Shown here: positions 55,027 through 63,344 of the stretch, piece by piece
Layout: each line of letters starts with the position of its first letter
How positions within the stretch are numbered: the first letter of the stretch is position 1
NCBI RefSeq assembly: GCF_019774615.1
Contig: NZ_CP081496.1
Coordinates: 496,001 to 560,000 of the forward strand
DNA: 64,000 nucleotides
DNA from: Streptomyces sp. BHT-5-2
GTDB taxonomy: Bacteria; Actinomycetota; Actinomycetes; Streptomycetales; Streptomycetaceae
Reading direction: 5' to 3'
Notes under the pieces: generated by a model
The model's database searches: none
Told to the model about the DNA's origin: nothing
Seen by the model: the letters and a program-made list of their open reading frames with translations, nothing else
Made by a program: the position numbers and the translations under genes

Positions 55027-55488
55027 CCTTCCGCGCAGCGCCTCGGCGCATCGTGCGCGGGCGCTTCGGCGCAGTCGTCCGACGGCGGCCCCGACAACGG
55101 CGGGGGCCGCCCTCAGGCGCGCCGGAAGGCTCCGGACCGCGCCGACTCCCCTGTTGCGCCCGCGAGTTCGGGCCCGGCCGGCTCCGGCTCCCGTGCGGCC
55201 GTGTCCCCGTCCCCCGTGCAGTTCGCGCACCTTGCTCGCCCCCCTCGCGTCCGGCGGCACCTGCCGCCGGTCGGCCGTCCGCCGGTCACCGGCAACGTCG
55301 CCTCGACGTCGTCGCCGTCACCGATCACCGGCGCCGCGCGCGGATTCGCACGCTGAAAACAACGGTAGGTGACCGCACTGACAATCGCCGTGACGGAGAG
55401 TGAAATCGCAGGTCGTGGAGGGGATGCGCGCGGATCGGCGGGACCGCGCGGTGCGGGGCCGAGGCCGGCCCCGCGCCGCGCGGCGTCG
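55027..55488. other. Intergenic region after tRNA-Cys
   Basis: About 460 bases with no supported gene between tRNA-Cys and the end of the molybdenum hydroxylase operon. A short AT-richer segment lies at 55350-55410. No attachment-site duplication of the tRNA 3' end was seen nearby. Confidence 0.4.
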
Positions 55489-57831
55489 TCACTGCGGCTG
55501 GGAGGTCGCCGGCATCTGCACCGGCTGCGCCACGGCCGCCTGGGGTCGGATCGGCAGCCGGCCGATCGGACGGCCGGTGGCGGCGCGGACCGCCGACGCG
55601 ACCGCGGCCGGCGCGGTCACCACCGGCACCGCGCTGGCCGCCTTGGCGCCGAACGGCGCGACCACGTCGCGTTCCTCGACCAGCTTGACGATCCGGATGT
55701 CCGGGGCGTCCAGCGCGGTCGGCAGCGCATAGCCGGTCAGGTCGGGGTGGCGGACCTGGCCGCGCGTGGTGCGGAGGTTCTCCATCAGCGCGGCGCCCAG
55801 CCCCTGGGTCACCCCGGCCTCGATACGGGCCCGCAGCTGACGGGGGTTGAGCACCCGGCCCACGTCCTGGGCCACGGTCATCTCCACCACCCGGACGGTG
55901 CCCAGCTCGATGTCCACGTCGGCGACGCAGCGGACGGCGCAGAAGGCGAGGCCGACGAACGCGTCGCCCTGCCCCGTCTCGTCCAGCGGCTCGGTGGGGT
56001 GCGGCCGGCACTGGGCGGTGGCCCACAGTTCCTTGCCGTCCAGCGCCTCGGCGACGGTGGTGCTGAGCACCCCGTCGTACGAGGTGATCTTGCCGTCGGC
56101 GATCTGGAGCAGCTCGGTGGACATCCCGAACTTGTGGGCCAGCGGCTGGAGGAGCTGGGTGCGGACCATCTTCGCGGCCCGCTCGACGGCGCCGCCGGAG
56201 ACCCAGGTGTGCCGCCCGTGGCAGGCCCGGCCGGCCGGGGGCTGATCGGTGTCCACGCCCGCGACGTGCACCTCGTCGACGCCCAGGGTCTCCTGGACGA
56301 TCTGCCGCGCCAGTGTGGAGAACCCCGAACCGGTCTCCACCGCCGCGCAGATGACGGTCGCGACCGAGCCGCTGACCTTGACGGTCGCCGTGGACACCTC
56401 GTCGGCGCCCTCCGCGCCCAGCATGTGCACCATGCCCAGGGCGTAGCCGACCCCGCGGCGGACCGCGCCCGGTTCGCCCGCGCCCTCGGGGCCGCCCGGC
56501 AGCAGCCAGTCCGCCTCGGGGGTGTCCTTGGGCAGCTCGGGCAGCGGCGCCTCGGTGACGGCGCGCAGCAGCTCGCCCACCGGGGCGGGGCAGGTGACGG
56601 TCTGCCCGGTGGGGAGCAGGTCGCCGGTGGCCATGACGTTGCGCCGGCGGATCTCGTCCGGCTCCAGTCCCAGGTGGGCGGCGAGCTTGTCCATCTGGCC
56701 CTCGTAGGCGGCGCAGACCTGGAGCGCGCCCTCGCCGCGCATGTGCCCGGACGGCGGGTTGTTGGTGCGCACCGCCCAGCCCTCGACGACGGCGTGCGGG
56801 ACGACGTACGGACCGCAGGCGAACGAGACCGCGGCGGCCAGCGCCTCGGCGGAGGTGTCCGCGTAGGCCCCCGCGTCCATCAGGATCTGCGCCTCCACCT
56901 TGACCAACTTGCCGTCGGCGTCGGCATGGTGGCGGTAGCGCAGCAGCGTCGGGTGCCGGTGGGCGTGCGCGAGGAAGGACTCCTCCCGGGTGGCGGCCAG
57001 CTTCACCGGGCAGCCCGTACGGAGCGCCAGCAGCCCCAGGGACAGCTGGATGCCGGGGTCCTCGCGGTCCGCGGTGGCGCCGGGCACGCCGGTCACCACG
57101 ACCTTGACCTGTTCCCGCTCCAGGCCGAAGGAGGCCGCGGCCAGGTCACGGTCGCCGTGCGGGTCCGTGGAGGCCGTGTAGATCTCCACCCCGCCGTCCG
57201 GGCGCGGCACCGCGAGGGCGGCCTCGGCCCCGATGGGCGCCGGGTCCTGCCGGCCGATCCGGTAGAAGCCCTCGACCATCACCTCGCCCACCGCCTCGGC
57301 GTCGCCGAAGCGGAGCGGGATGTGCCGGACGAGGTTGCCGTCGGGGTGCAACGGCTCGGCCTCGAAGGCGAGCTGGGGGTCGGTGACGGCCTCCAGGACC
57401 TCGTACTCGACGACGATGGCGGCGGCGGCCAGCCGTGCCGTGTCGGGGTGGTCGGCGGCCACCGCGGCGATCGGCTCGCCGTGGTAGCGGACCTCGTCCC
57501 GGGCGAACACCGGCCGGTCGGCGGTGCCCCGGCCGTATCCCTTGTCGCCGGGCACGTCCTCGTGGGTGACGACGGCGCGCACGCCCGGCATCTCCGTGGC
57601 GTGCCGGATGTCCACGGAGCGGATCCGCGCCCGGGGGTGCGGGGAGCGCAGCACGGCCGCCCACAGCAGGCCCTCGGCCCACAGGTCGGCGGCGTACGGG
57701 AAGGTGCCCTCCGTCTTGGCCCCCGCGTCGGCGGGCATCAGGGAGACGCCGAGCCCGTGCGGCGGCTCGACGGGGATCTGGACGCCCGCCGCGGGCGTCG
57801 CGGTCACGGCGCCTTCAGTCGTTCCACTCAT
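55489..57831 (-). CDS. Xanthine dehydrogenase-family molybdopterin subunit (catalytic Glu replaced)
   Basis: Large subunit (780 aa) of a three-part molybdenum hydroxylase. The aldehyde oxidase a/b hammerhead (about 40-150) is followed by the Mo-cofactor domain with 'NNPPSGHMRGEGALQVCAAYEGQ' and 'GQGDAFVGLAFCAVRCVADVDIELGTVRV'. In xanthine oxidase-family enzymes a late G(V/A)GEPP motif supplies the base Glu. Here the region reads 'GAKAASAVPVV', putting Ala near residue 734 in that place. Operon-linked to Fe-S and FAD subunits. It may hydroxylate an unusual substrate or be impaired; the substrate is unknown. Confidence 0.88.
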   Translation of the reverse strand: MSGTTEGAVTATPAAGVQIPVEPPHGLGVSLMPADAGAKTEGTFPYAADLWAEGLLWAAVLRSPHPRARIRSVDIRHATEMPGVRAVVTHEDVPGDKGYGRGTADRPVFARDEVRYHGEPIAAVAADHPDTARLAAAAIVVEYEVLEAVTDPQLAFEAEPLHPDGNLVRHIPLRFGDAEAVGEVMVEGFYRIGRQDPAPIGAEAALAVPRPDGGVEIYTASTDPHGDRDLAAASFGLEREQVKVVVTGVPGATADREDPGIQLSLGLLALRTGCPVKLAATREESFLAHAHRHPTLLRYRHHADADGKLVKVEAQILMDAGAYADTSAEALAAAVSFACGPYVVPHAVVEGWAVRTNNPPSGHMRGEGALQVCAAYEGQMDKLAAHLGLEPDEIRRRNVMATGDLLPTGQTVTCPAPVGELLRAVTEAPLPELPKDTPEADWLLPGGPEGAGEPGAVRRGVGYALGMVHMLGAEGADEVSTATVKVSGSVATVICAAVETGSGFSTLARQIVQETLGVDEVHVAGVDTDQPPAGRACHGRHTWVSGGAVERAAKMVRTQLLQPLAHKFGMSTELLQIADGKITSYDGVLSTTVAEALDGKELWATAQCRPHPTEPLDETGQGDAFVGLAFCAVRCVADVDIELGTVRVVEMTVAQDVGRVLNPRQLRARIEAGVTQGLGAALMENLRTTRGQVRHPDLTGYALPTALDAPDIRIVKLVEERDVVAPFGAKAASAVPVVTAPAAVASAVRAATGRPIGRLPIRPQAAVAQPVQMPATSQPQ

Positions 57832-57931
57832 GCCGAGACCCCGCTCCACTCGCACCCGCCTGCGCGGGGCGCGCGCCCGTCGACGGTCCTCATCCGGCTG
57901 CCGGCCGGGGGGAACCCGATGCCGCGCTCAC

Positions 57932-60064
57932 TCATCCAGCGCCTCCCGGCTGCGGATCCTGGTTGTGCGGTGCCCCGTCCATCGGGTCGGCGGGTCCCGC
58001 CTGGTGGGGGATGCGGGCGGTCTCGGCCGGTGCCTCCGCGGCGGCGGCCTCGGCCGCCTCGCCGGCCTGGGCGCGGGACTTCACCACGTCGGCGACGGCG
58101 TCCAGGACACCGCGGTAGCCCGAGCAGCGGCAGAGGTTGCCGCAGAGCGCCTTGCGGGTCTCCAGTTCCGTGGGGGCGTGGTTGCCCTCCAGGAGGTCGT
58201 GCACGGTCATCGCCATGCCCGGTACGCAGTAGCCGCACTGCACCGCCCCGGAGGCGGCCAGCGCCTGCTGGACGTCGGAGGGGACGCCGTTCTGCGCGAG
58301 CCCCTCGACGGTGCGGACCTCGCTGCCGGCCGTGGTGGCGGCGGGCACCAGGCAGGAGGCGACCAGCCGCCCGTCCACCTGGACCGAGCAGGCCCCGCAC
58401 TCCCCTTGGGAGCAGCCGTCCTTGGCCCCGGCCAGGCCGAGCCGCTCGCGCAGCACGTAGAGCAGCGACTCGCCGATCCAGGCGTCCTTGACCGGGCGGT
58501 CGATGCCGTTGACGCACAGCATGTAGGAGGCCGAGGGGTGTTCGTCGTGTTCGTCGTGTTCGTCGTGGCCGTCGAGGAAGGCCGGGGCGTCCACGGCCTC
58601 CGGGGCGTCCGGCGCGGCGGCGCCCTCCGGGGCGGCGGGGGGCGGCTCGGGCGCGGGGGGCGCCGTGGCGACGGCGGCCGGGGCGTCCTCGATGTCGCGG
58701 GCGGGCGCGGGCGCTTCGGCGCCGGCGGGGGCCGGTCCGGCGGCGGAGGCACCGGGCTCCGCGGCGGGCTCCGCCGGGTGCTCGGCCCGCGCGGCGTCCG
58801 GAGCGGGCGCCTCGGGGGCCTCCGCGGCCGCGTGCGGCCCCGCCGGCACCGGGCCGGCGTCCACGGCCTCCGGAGCGGCCACGGCGGCGGCAGGGGCCTG
58901 CGCAGGGGCCTCCGGCGTCGCGAGGGCGCCGTGGGTGTCGAGCGCCGCGGGCCCGGCGGCGGTGTGCTCCCCGGCGGGCATGCCGGGGGCGGCGGCAGGA
59001 GCGGCGGGGGCACCGGCTCCGGCGTCGTGGCCGACGGCGCCGAGCGCGAACTCCCCCGTGGTGTCGTGCTGTTCGCCCTGCACCACCGGGACCGACCAGC
59101 CCTCGGCGCCCGCCGGGGCGGGCACCTCGGTGGCGATGTCCTGGCCGGCGGTCCCGTCCTGCGGGTGGGTCCCCCCGGCCGGCGGCCACTGGGCCAGCGC
59201 GTCGGCGGGCAGCGACCAGTGGCCGGTCGCACCACCCGTGGGGGCCGGCGTGGCGCCCGGTGCGTAGGGGGCGTCGGCGGGCGCGGGGAACGGCTCCCCC
59301 GCGGCGGCGCCCCCCGCGGCACCGGTGGCGTGGTCCGCGTCGACGGTCCCGGGGGCCCCTGCGGTCACGCCGGTGGCGTCGAGGCCGGCGGTGAAGTTCC
59401 AGTGGCCGGTGGCGCCGGTCTCCCCGGAGTCGGCCCGGCCGGCGGCCCCTTCGCCCTCGTAGGGCACGCCGGGGTAGCCGCCGCCCTGATAGGCCGCGGC
59501 GCCGCCGTGGCCGGCCAGGTGGTCGTCGCCGACGCGGTACTCGCCGGACTCCTCCAGGACGTCGTCGGCCGCCGGGACGGTCCACGCGCCGCCGGCCGCC
59601 TCCGGGCTGCCGGCGACCGGCCAGTGCACCTGCTCGCCACCCCACGGCTGGGCGCCCTCGGGGGTGTTGGCCTGATAGGCGGCGGCCGGGTCCTGGTGCG
59701 GTGCGGCCTCCTGCCGTCCTGCGGGATCGGGGTAGCCCGCCGCGGGGTCGGCGTAGCCGGTGGACGGGTCGGTGAACGGCATCGTCCACTGCCCGGTGGC
59801 CGCCGGGTCGGTGCCCGCGCCCGGTACCGGGGGCACGGCCGAGTGCGCGGGGAACGAGGCCGGCGGGGTGTAGCCGTGGCCGGGCGCGGCCAGCGGGTCG
59901 GCGCCCGGCGTGCGGTAACCGGCGCCGTACGCGCCGGTGGTGAAGCCTTCGGGGAGCTGGACGAAGGCGGTGGCCTCCGACTCGTACTCGCCGCCCGGCG
60001 GCAGCGGCTGCCAACCCTGCTCGGGGTGCGGCTGCTGCGGATGGCGGTTGTCTGCATCGCTCAC
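57932..60064 (-). CDS. [2Fe-2S] subunit of molybdenum hydroxylase with long disordered N-terminus
   Basis: Electron-transfer subunit of 710 residues; family members normally have about 160-200. The last 205 residues hold the expected domains: plant-type ferredoxin cluster ('GCSQGECGACSVQVDG..SC', first Cys near 551) and the helical cluster ('QCGYC' and 'CGNLCRCSGYRG'). The first about 505 residues are low complexity, rich in Ala/Pro/Gly, with recurrent TG(H/Q)W-type motifs at Trp93, Trp222 and Trp283 and related Trp161 and Trp323. A HDE triplet is repeated before the domain. GTG 60064 overlaps the FAD subunit stop (GTGA). Confidence 0.85.
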   Translation of the reverse strand: MSDADNRHPQQPHPEQGWQPLPPGGEYESEATAFVQLPEGFTTGAYGAGYRTPGADPLAAPGHGYTPPASFPAHSAVPPVPGAGTDPAATGQWTMPFTDPSTGYADPAAGYPDPAGRQEAAPHQDPAAAYQANTPEGAQPWGGEQVHWPVAGSPEAAGGAWTVPAADDVLEESGEYRVGDDHLAGHGGAAAYQGGGYPGVPYEGEGAAGRADSGETGATGHWNFTAGLDATGVTAGAPGTVDADHATGAAGGAAAGEPFPAPADAPYAPGATPAPTGGATGHWSLPADALAQWPPAGGTHPQDGTAGQDIATEVPAPAGAEGWSVPVVQGEQHDTTGEFALGAVGHDAGAGAPAAPAAAPGMPAGEHTAAGPAALDTHGALATPEAPAQAPAAAVAAPEAVDAGPVPAGPHAAAEAPEAPAPDAARAEHPAEPAAEPGASAAGPAPAGAEAPAPARDIEDAPAAVATAPPAPEPPPAAPEGAAAPDAPEAVDAPAFLDGHDEHDEHDEHPSASYMLCVNGIDRPVKDAWIGESLLYVLRERLGLAGAKDGCSQGECGACSVQVDGRLVASCLVPAATTAGSEVRTVEGLAQNGVPSDVQQALAASGAVQCGYCVPGMAMTVHDLLEGNHAPTELETRKALCGNLCRCSGYRGVLDAVADVVKSRAQAGEAAEAAAAEAPAETARIPHQAGPADPMDGAPHNQDPQPGGAG

Positions 60065-60957
60065 GAGAGCGCCCTCCCAAGTGCGCGGCGGGCCAGTGCT
60101 GCCACCGTACGGCGCAGGTGCAGGGCGGCCGGCGGCAGGGTCGCCGGTTCGGTGCCGTCCTGCGGCGGCGCCGGGTCGGGGATGCAGGCGGCGGCCACGT
60201 AGTCGCCGAAGGCGGCCAGCGCCTCGGGGACCAGGCCGCGTTCGCCGTCCCAGTCGATGAGCGAGGCCACCCACTGCTCGGCCTCCAGGGGCCGCAGCGG
60301 CATCGCGGCGACCGCGCCGACGGCGCAGCGCACCGAGCGCCGGGCCGGGTCCAGGACCAGCGCGACGGAGGCGGTGGCGCGGCCGGGGCCGGTGCGCCCG
60401 GTGGCCTTGAGGAAGGTCTGCGGGGCGTGCAGCAGCGGAACCCGTACAAAGCCGACGAGTTCGCCGGGATCGAGCATCTCGCGGCCGGTGAGCAGATGGC
60501 TGACCGGGATCTCGCGGCGGGCGCCCCCGGGGCCGGCGATGATCACCGTGGCCTCCAGGGCGGCCAGCACCGGGAGGGTGTCGCCGGTGGGGGCGCAGCT
60601 GACGATGTTGCCGCCGAGGGTCCCGGCGTTGCGGATCTGCGGCGGGCCGGCCGCCCGGGCCGCGGCCGCCAGACCGGGAATCAGGGCGGCGAAGTCGGGG
60701 CGCCCCATACGGGCGAGGGTGAGGCCGGCGCCGAGCAGCGCATGGCCGTCGAGGTACTGCCAGCCGCGGATCTCGCTGATCCGGCCGAGGCCCACCAGGC
60801 CCGCGGGTCTGAGGAGTCCGGCGTTGACCGCCGCCATGAGATCCGTGCCGCCCGCGACGGGCACGGCGGCGGGCATGGCGGTGAGTGCCGCCACCGCCTC
60901 GTCGAGCGAGGCCGGCAACGTCACCGATTGCGACGCGTGCGGTGCGTGCGTGGTCAA
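60061..60957 (-). CDS. FAD subunit of molybdenum hydroxylase (CoxM/XdhB-like)
   Basis: A 298-residue FAD-binding protein. 'AAVPVAGGTDLMAAVNAGLLRPAGLVGLGRI' and 'GPPQIRNAGTLGGNIVSCAPTGDTLPVLAAL' are the FAD-loop and TLGGN motifs of the medium subunit. First gene of the operon, passing electrons from the Fe-S subunit. The start is an unusual TTG at 60957 with GGGGAAGGGG about 8 bases upstream; no better ATG/GTG lies close by. The next gene overlaps by 4 bases. Confidence 0.88.
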   Translation of the reverse strand: MTTHAPHASQSVTLPASLDEAVAALTAMPAAVPVAGGTDLMAAVNAGLLRPAGLVGLGRISEIRGWQYLDGHALLGAGLTLARMGRPDFAALIPGLAAAARAAGPPQIRNAGTLGGNIVSCAPTGDTLPVLAALEATVIIAGPGGARREIPVSHLLTGREMLDPGELVGFVRVPLLHAPQTFLKATGRTGPGRATASVALVLDPARRSVRCAVGAVAAMPLRPLEAEQWVASLIDWDGERGLVPEALAAFGDYVAAACIPDPAPPQDGTEPATLPPAALHLRRTVAALARRALGRALS

Positions 60958-61193
60958 CCCAGCTGCCCCTTCCCCGGTGTCCCGGCAGTTCCGCTCCGCC
61001 GTACGGTACGTGCTCACGGCCCGGACGTGGCAACTCTGGCACATCTTCGCGGACCCGGTACGCGAGGGTGCGCGAAGCGGTGTTCGTCCCCGAAGAGGGT
61101 GCGGGGCCCGTGCCGGTTCCGTCCGCCGGTTCCGGTGGACGTGCTCCACCGTTCCAGGGTCCGGCGGGACGGGCGCCCCGCTTGCCGGAGGGC

Positions 61194-62867
61194 TCACACG
61201 ATTGGGGGCGACCCGTCGAAGGGGCGTCCGAGGATGCCGGGGCGACGCTGCCAGGGGTGGGGGCCGCCGGGCGGGCGGTAGTCCACCCCGAGGGCGTCGA
61301 GGCGGGCGTAGTGGTCGGCCATCCGGCGGGTGAAGTCCTGGTAGTCGCGGGCGGACGGGGCGGGCAGCCGGGACCAGGCGACCTCGGCGAACGCGGCCAG
61401 CCGCGGGAAGACCTGGTAGTCGAGGCGCTGCGGGCTGTCCATGACCTCGGTCCAGGCGTTGGCCTGGGTGCCGAGGATCCGCGCGGCCTGTTCGCCCGTC
61501 AGCTCCGGTGGCACCGGCTCGAAGCGGTAGACGTCCTCCAGGGTCCGTACGTGGCCGATCGGCACCGGCTCGTCCGGGGAGGGGTCCTGACGGTGGTCCA
61601 GGTACACCTGCTGCTCGGGGCACATGACGACGTCGTGGCCGGCCTTGGCGGCGGCGATCCCGCCCGCGCAGCCGCGCCAGGAGGAGACCGTCGCACCGTC
61701 GGCCAGGCCCCCTTCGAGGATCTCGTCCCAGCCGACCAGGCGCCGGCCGCGGGCGGTGAGCCAGCGGTCGAAGTGCCGGACGAACCAGCTCTGCAGGCCG
61801 TCCTCGCCGTCCAGGCCCAGCGCGGCGATCCGGGCCTGGGCGGTGGGCGAGGCCCGCCACTGGTCCTTGGGGCACTCGTCGCCGCCGAGGTGCACGAAGG
61901 TCGACGGGAAGAGGCCGAGGACCTCCTCCAGCACGTGCTCGTAGAAGCGCAGGGTGTTGTCGGTGGGTGCCAGTACGTTGGGGTTGACGCCCCAGGTGTC
62001 CCAGACCTTCAGGGAGGTGGTGTCGATGACGTCGGTGTTGCCCAGTTCCGGGTATGCCGCGATGGCGGCCTGGGAGTGGCCGGGGATATCGATCTCGGGG
62101 ACGACGGTGATCTGCCGCTCGGCGGCGTAGGCGACGATCTCGCGGATGTCGTCCTGGGTGTAGTGGCCGCCGTGCGGGCGCGGGTCCCAGAGCGGGGAGT
62201 CGCGGTGGCCGAGCCGGGTGCGCTCGCGCCAGGCGCCGACCGCGGTCAGCCGCGGATACCGCAGGATCTCGATCCGCCAGCCCTGGTCGTCGGTGAGATG
62301 GAGGTGGAGGACGTTCAGCTTGTGGGCGGCCATCAGGTCCAGGTAGCGCAGCACCCCGTCCTTGGGGAGGAAGTGCCGGGCGACGTCCAGCATCAGGCCG
62401 CGCCAGCTGAAGCGGGGGGCGTCCTCGACTGTCTGCTCGGGCAGGCCCGGTGTGTGCCGCGGGTCGAGCGGGGCGCGCCGGAAGGCGGCCGGGCCGAGGA
62501 GCTGACGGAGCGTCTGGGCGCCCCAGAAGACGCCGGCCGGGCCGCCGCCGGTCAGGCGCACGCCCCAGCGGGCGTCGGCGTCGAGGCGGTAGCCCTCCTC
62601 GGGGAGGGCCGGGTCGAGGGCGAGCGCCAGGGTGTCCGGTGCCTCGGCGGAGCCGGGCGGCAGCGGCAGGGCGAAGGCGGCGCCGAGCGTGGCGCGCAGC
62701 CAGCGGGCGGTGTCCTCGGTGCCGGGGGCGGCGGCCAGCGCGGTCTCCGCGCCGAGCCGCACGGTCCGGGGGCGGGCTCCGGCGTCGCCCGGGTCGCGGC
62801 TGAGCGGGGCCGGGATCAGACCCGTGGGGGGTGCGGTCTCCAGATCTGTCACGACGTCAGTCTTCAC
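61194..62867 (-). CDS. Beta-N-acetylhexosaminidase, GH20
   Basis: A 557-residue glycoside hydrolase cleaving terminal GlcNAc/GalNAc from chitin-type oligosaccharides. The N-terminal GH20b-like domain (about 20-160) leads to the (beta/alpha)8 barrel: 'RFSWRGLMLDVARHFLPKDGVLRYLDLMAAHKLNVLHLHLTDDQGWRIEI', and the catalytic pair Asp330-Glu331 in 'FVHLGGDECPK'. Late Trp-rich barrel segments ('GTQANAWTEVM') are typical. No signal peptide is visible, so it may act inside the cell on imported chitobiose. This would feed GlcNAc metabolism alongside the NagE permeases. Start GTG 62867 or GTG 62852. Confidence 0.92.
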   Translation of the reverse strand: MKTDVVTDLETAPPTGLIPAPLSRDPGDAGARPRTVRLGAETALAAAPGTEDTARWLRATLGAAFALPLPPGSAEAPDTLALALDPALPEEGYRLDADARWGVRLTGGGPAGVFWGAQTLRQLLGPAAFRRAPLDPRHTPGLPEQTVEDAPRFSWRGLMLDVARHFLPKDGVLRYLDLMAAHKLNVLHLHLTDDQGWRIEILRYPRLTAVGAWRERTRLGHRDSPLWDPRPHGGHYTQDDIREIVAYAAERQITVVPEIDIPGHSQAAIAAYPELGNTDVIDTTSLKVWDTWGVNPNVLAPTDNTLRFYEHVLEEVLGLFPSTFVHLGGDECPKDQWRASPTAQARIAALGLDGEDGLQSWFVRHFDRWLTARGRRLVGWDEILEGGLADGATVSSWRGCAGGIAAAKAGHDVVMCPEQQVYLDHRQDPSPDEPVPIGHVRTLEDVYRFEPVPPELTGEQAARILGTQANAWTEVMDSPQRLDYQVFPRLAAFAEVAWSRLPAPSARDYQDFTRRMADHYARLDALGVDYRPPGGPHPWQRRPGILGRPFDGSPPIV

Positions 62868-63059
62868 CGTGCCGCCGCGCGGAGAAACCCGCCCCGGGCG
62901 GCCCGTGCCGACGTCCGGCCCGTCCCGGGCCGGGGCGGCACAGGCGCCGGGCACGGCGACGGGCCCGGGCCCACCAGGGACCCGGGCCCGTGCGGACCCT
63001 CGTGCGCGGGGCGGCGGGCCGGGGCGCCGCGCCTTGCAGGCGCGCGCCGCGGCCGGCGG

Positions 63060-63344
63060 TTACTTCTTCCCGCCGTCCTTGTCCTTGTCGCCGCCGGCGC
63101 CCATGGATTCGAAGATCTCCTTGCACAGCGGGCAGACCGGGTACTTCTTCGGGTCGCGGCCCGGTACCCAGACCTTCCCGCAGAGCGCCACGACGGGAGT
63201 GCCGTCGAGCGCACTCGCCATGATCTTGTCCTTCTGGACGTAGTGGGCGAAGCGCTCGTGGTCGCCGTCGCCGTGCGACACCTGCGGTGTCGGCTCTACG
63301 AGGGTCCCCGTACCTGCCCCGCGCTCGGGCTCAAGAGTGCTCAT
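63060..63344 (-). CDS. DUF3039 family protein, zinc-ribbon-like
   Basis: A 94-residue protein with 'HYVQKDKIMASALDGTPVVALCGKVWVPGRDPKKYPVCPLCKEIFE'. The Cys in ALCG and the CPLC pair give a zinc site, the signature of actinobacterial DUF3039. A Lys/Asp/Gly-rich tail follows. Start ATG 63344; a TTG three codons earlier is in frame. It overlaps the end of the MFS gene by 14 bases, so the two are co-transcribed. Function unknown. Confidence 0.9.
   Translation of the reverse strand: MSTLEPERGAGTGTLVEPTPQVSHGDGDHERFAHYVQKDKIMASALDGTPVVALCGKVWVPGRDPKKYPVCPLCKEIFESMGAGGDKDKDGGKK

Noticed and set aside
55113..55328. Small minus-strand frame after tRNA-Cys
   Set aside because: Low-complexity Arg/Gly translation, no Shine-Dalgarno and no coding-type periodicity that I can see.
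54955..55488. tRNA-Cys as an integration site
   Set aside because: No integrase gene and no repeat of the tRNA 3' end was found in the flanking sequence of the window.
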